A stretch of DNA of 64,000 nt from a bacterium HR40 (GTDB lineage Bacteria; Pseudomonadota; Alphaproteobacteria; Geminicoccales; Geminicoccaceae). Location of the stretch: NCBI GenBank assembly GCA_002898275.1, contig BEIQ01000003.1, positions 62,001-126,000 on the forward strand, in the 5' to 3' direction. Below, piece after piece: positions 63,715-64,000 of this stretch. Both the position numbers and the translations under genes were made by a program. The notes below the pieces were generated by a model. The model did not search any database, was not told where the DNA came from, and saw only the letters and a list, made by a program, of their open reading frames with translations. How positions within the stretch are numbered: position 1 is the first letter of the stretch; each line of letters begins with the position of its first letter.

Positions 63715-64000
63715 GATCGCGAGGACCGCGGCTGGCCGCCCGCTGCCGCAGCCACGGCACGAGGCGGCGGCCCGCCTCGGCGATCACTTCTTCGCTGCCG
63801 GCGAAAGACAAACGCACGTAGCGATCGCCCCTCTGGGGGTCGAAGTCGGTGCCGGGGGTGATGGCGATGCCCGTGTCGGCGAGCAGGCTCGCGCAGAATT
63901 CCGCGCTGTTGGCGGCGAAGTCCGAGACGTCGGCATAGAGATAGAAGGCCCCCTCGGGCGGAGCCACGCGCTCGATCCCGCCCTCGCGCAGGGCCTCGAG
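63707..64000 (-). CDS. Class I/II pyridoxal-phosphate aminotransferase (5' end outside window)
   Basis: The last 97 codons of an aminotransferase, open to the right edge. PPEGAFYLYADVSDF, LLADTGIAITPGTDFDPQRGDRYVRLSFAGSEEVIAEAG matches the C-terminal domain of fold-type I aminotransferases, with the carboxylate-binding Arg in YVRLSF. The substrate cannot be set from this part. It converges on rne and the two stops overlap. Confidence 0.85.
   Translation of the reverse strand, partial: LEALREGGIERVAPPEGAFYLYADVSDFAANSAEFCASLLADTGIAITPGTDFDPQRGDRYVRLSFAGSEEVIAEAGRRLVPWLRQRAASRGPRDLS

Noticed and set aside
1-64000. CRISPR array, insertion sequence or prophage
   Set aside because: I saw no regular direct repeats, no transposase or integrase motifs, and no phage structural genes in the translations.

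Overview
The window is a GC-rich chromosomal segment, most likely from an alphaproteobacterium of the Rhodospirillales or Geminicoccales type. The clues are the split F0 operon atpI-atpB-atpE-b'-b, the gene order rne / amidase / PBP1A / prfB, the proA-nadD-rsfS-rlmH cluster, and extensive use of GTG starts with 4-base GTGA/ATGA overlaps. The taxonomic call is inference from gene order, not from a marker search. I saw no rRNA, tRNA, CRISPR array, insertion sequence or prophage.

Layout. 1-6.5 kb: a c-di-GMP phosphodiesterase-type GGDEF/EAL protein (5' end outside the window), a hybrid histidine kinase with receiver and HPt domains, and a convergent Wzc-type exopolysaccharide tyrosine kinase. 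6.6-13 kb: both subunits of B12-dependent methylmalonyl-CoA mutase and an EF-G paralogue. 13-18 kb: a zinc-finger membrane protein, a secreted beta-helix protein, and a divergent sugar-lactonase / sugar-acid dehydratase pair. 18-24 kb: an orphan FliK-like gene, about 1.4 kb with no convincing gene, the B12 lower-ligand enzyme BluB, and a three-gene ExbB/ExbD-like membrane cassette. 24-30 kb: 3-hydroxyacyl-CoA dehydrogenase, ETF, an SDR dehydrogenase and the ATP synthase F0 operon.

30.4-32 kb is the most unusual locus. A signal-peptide-bearing barnase-type RNase with its catalytic residues intact overlaps a gene that fuses a barstar inhibitor domain to a complete but altered L-aspartate-dehydrogenase-like domain. 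32-39 kb: an enolase-superfamily enzyme, a glycosyltransferase, UspA, deoC-deoA and a PflX-type radical SAM protein. 39-51 kb: 2-oxoacid:ferredoxin oxidoreductase, a cation efflux protein, a molybdopterin oxidoreductase, a thioesterase, an MBL-fold hydrolase, an inositol-phosphatase-like enzyme and RecD2. 51-64 kb: rlmH-rsfS-nadD, proA, an acyl-CoA dehydrogenase, prfB with its programmed +1 frameshift site, PBP1A, an AMIN-domain amidase, RNase E, and the end of an aminotransferase.

Together the genes suggest an aerobic heterotroph. Propionate or branched-chain carbon would enter through the mutase, with BluB supporting its cofactor. Fatty or branched acyl-CoA oxidation would feed electrons through ETF, and pentose acids and deoxynucleosides could also be used.
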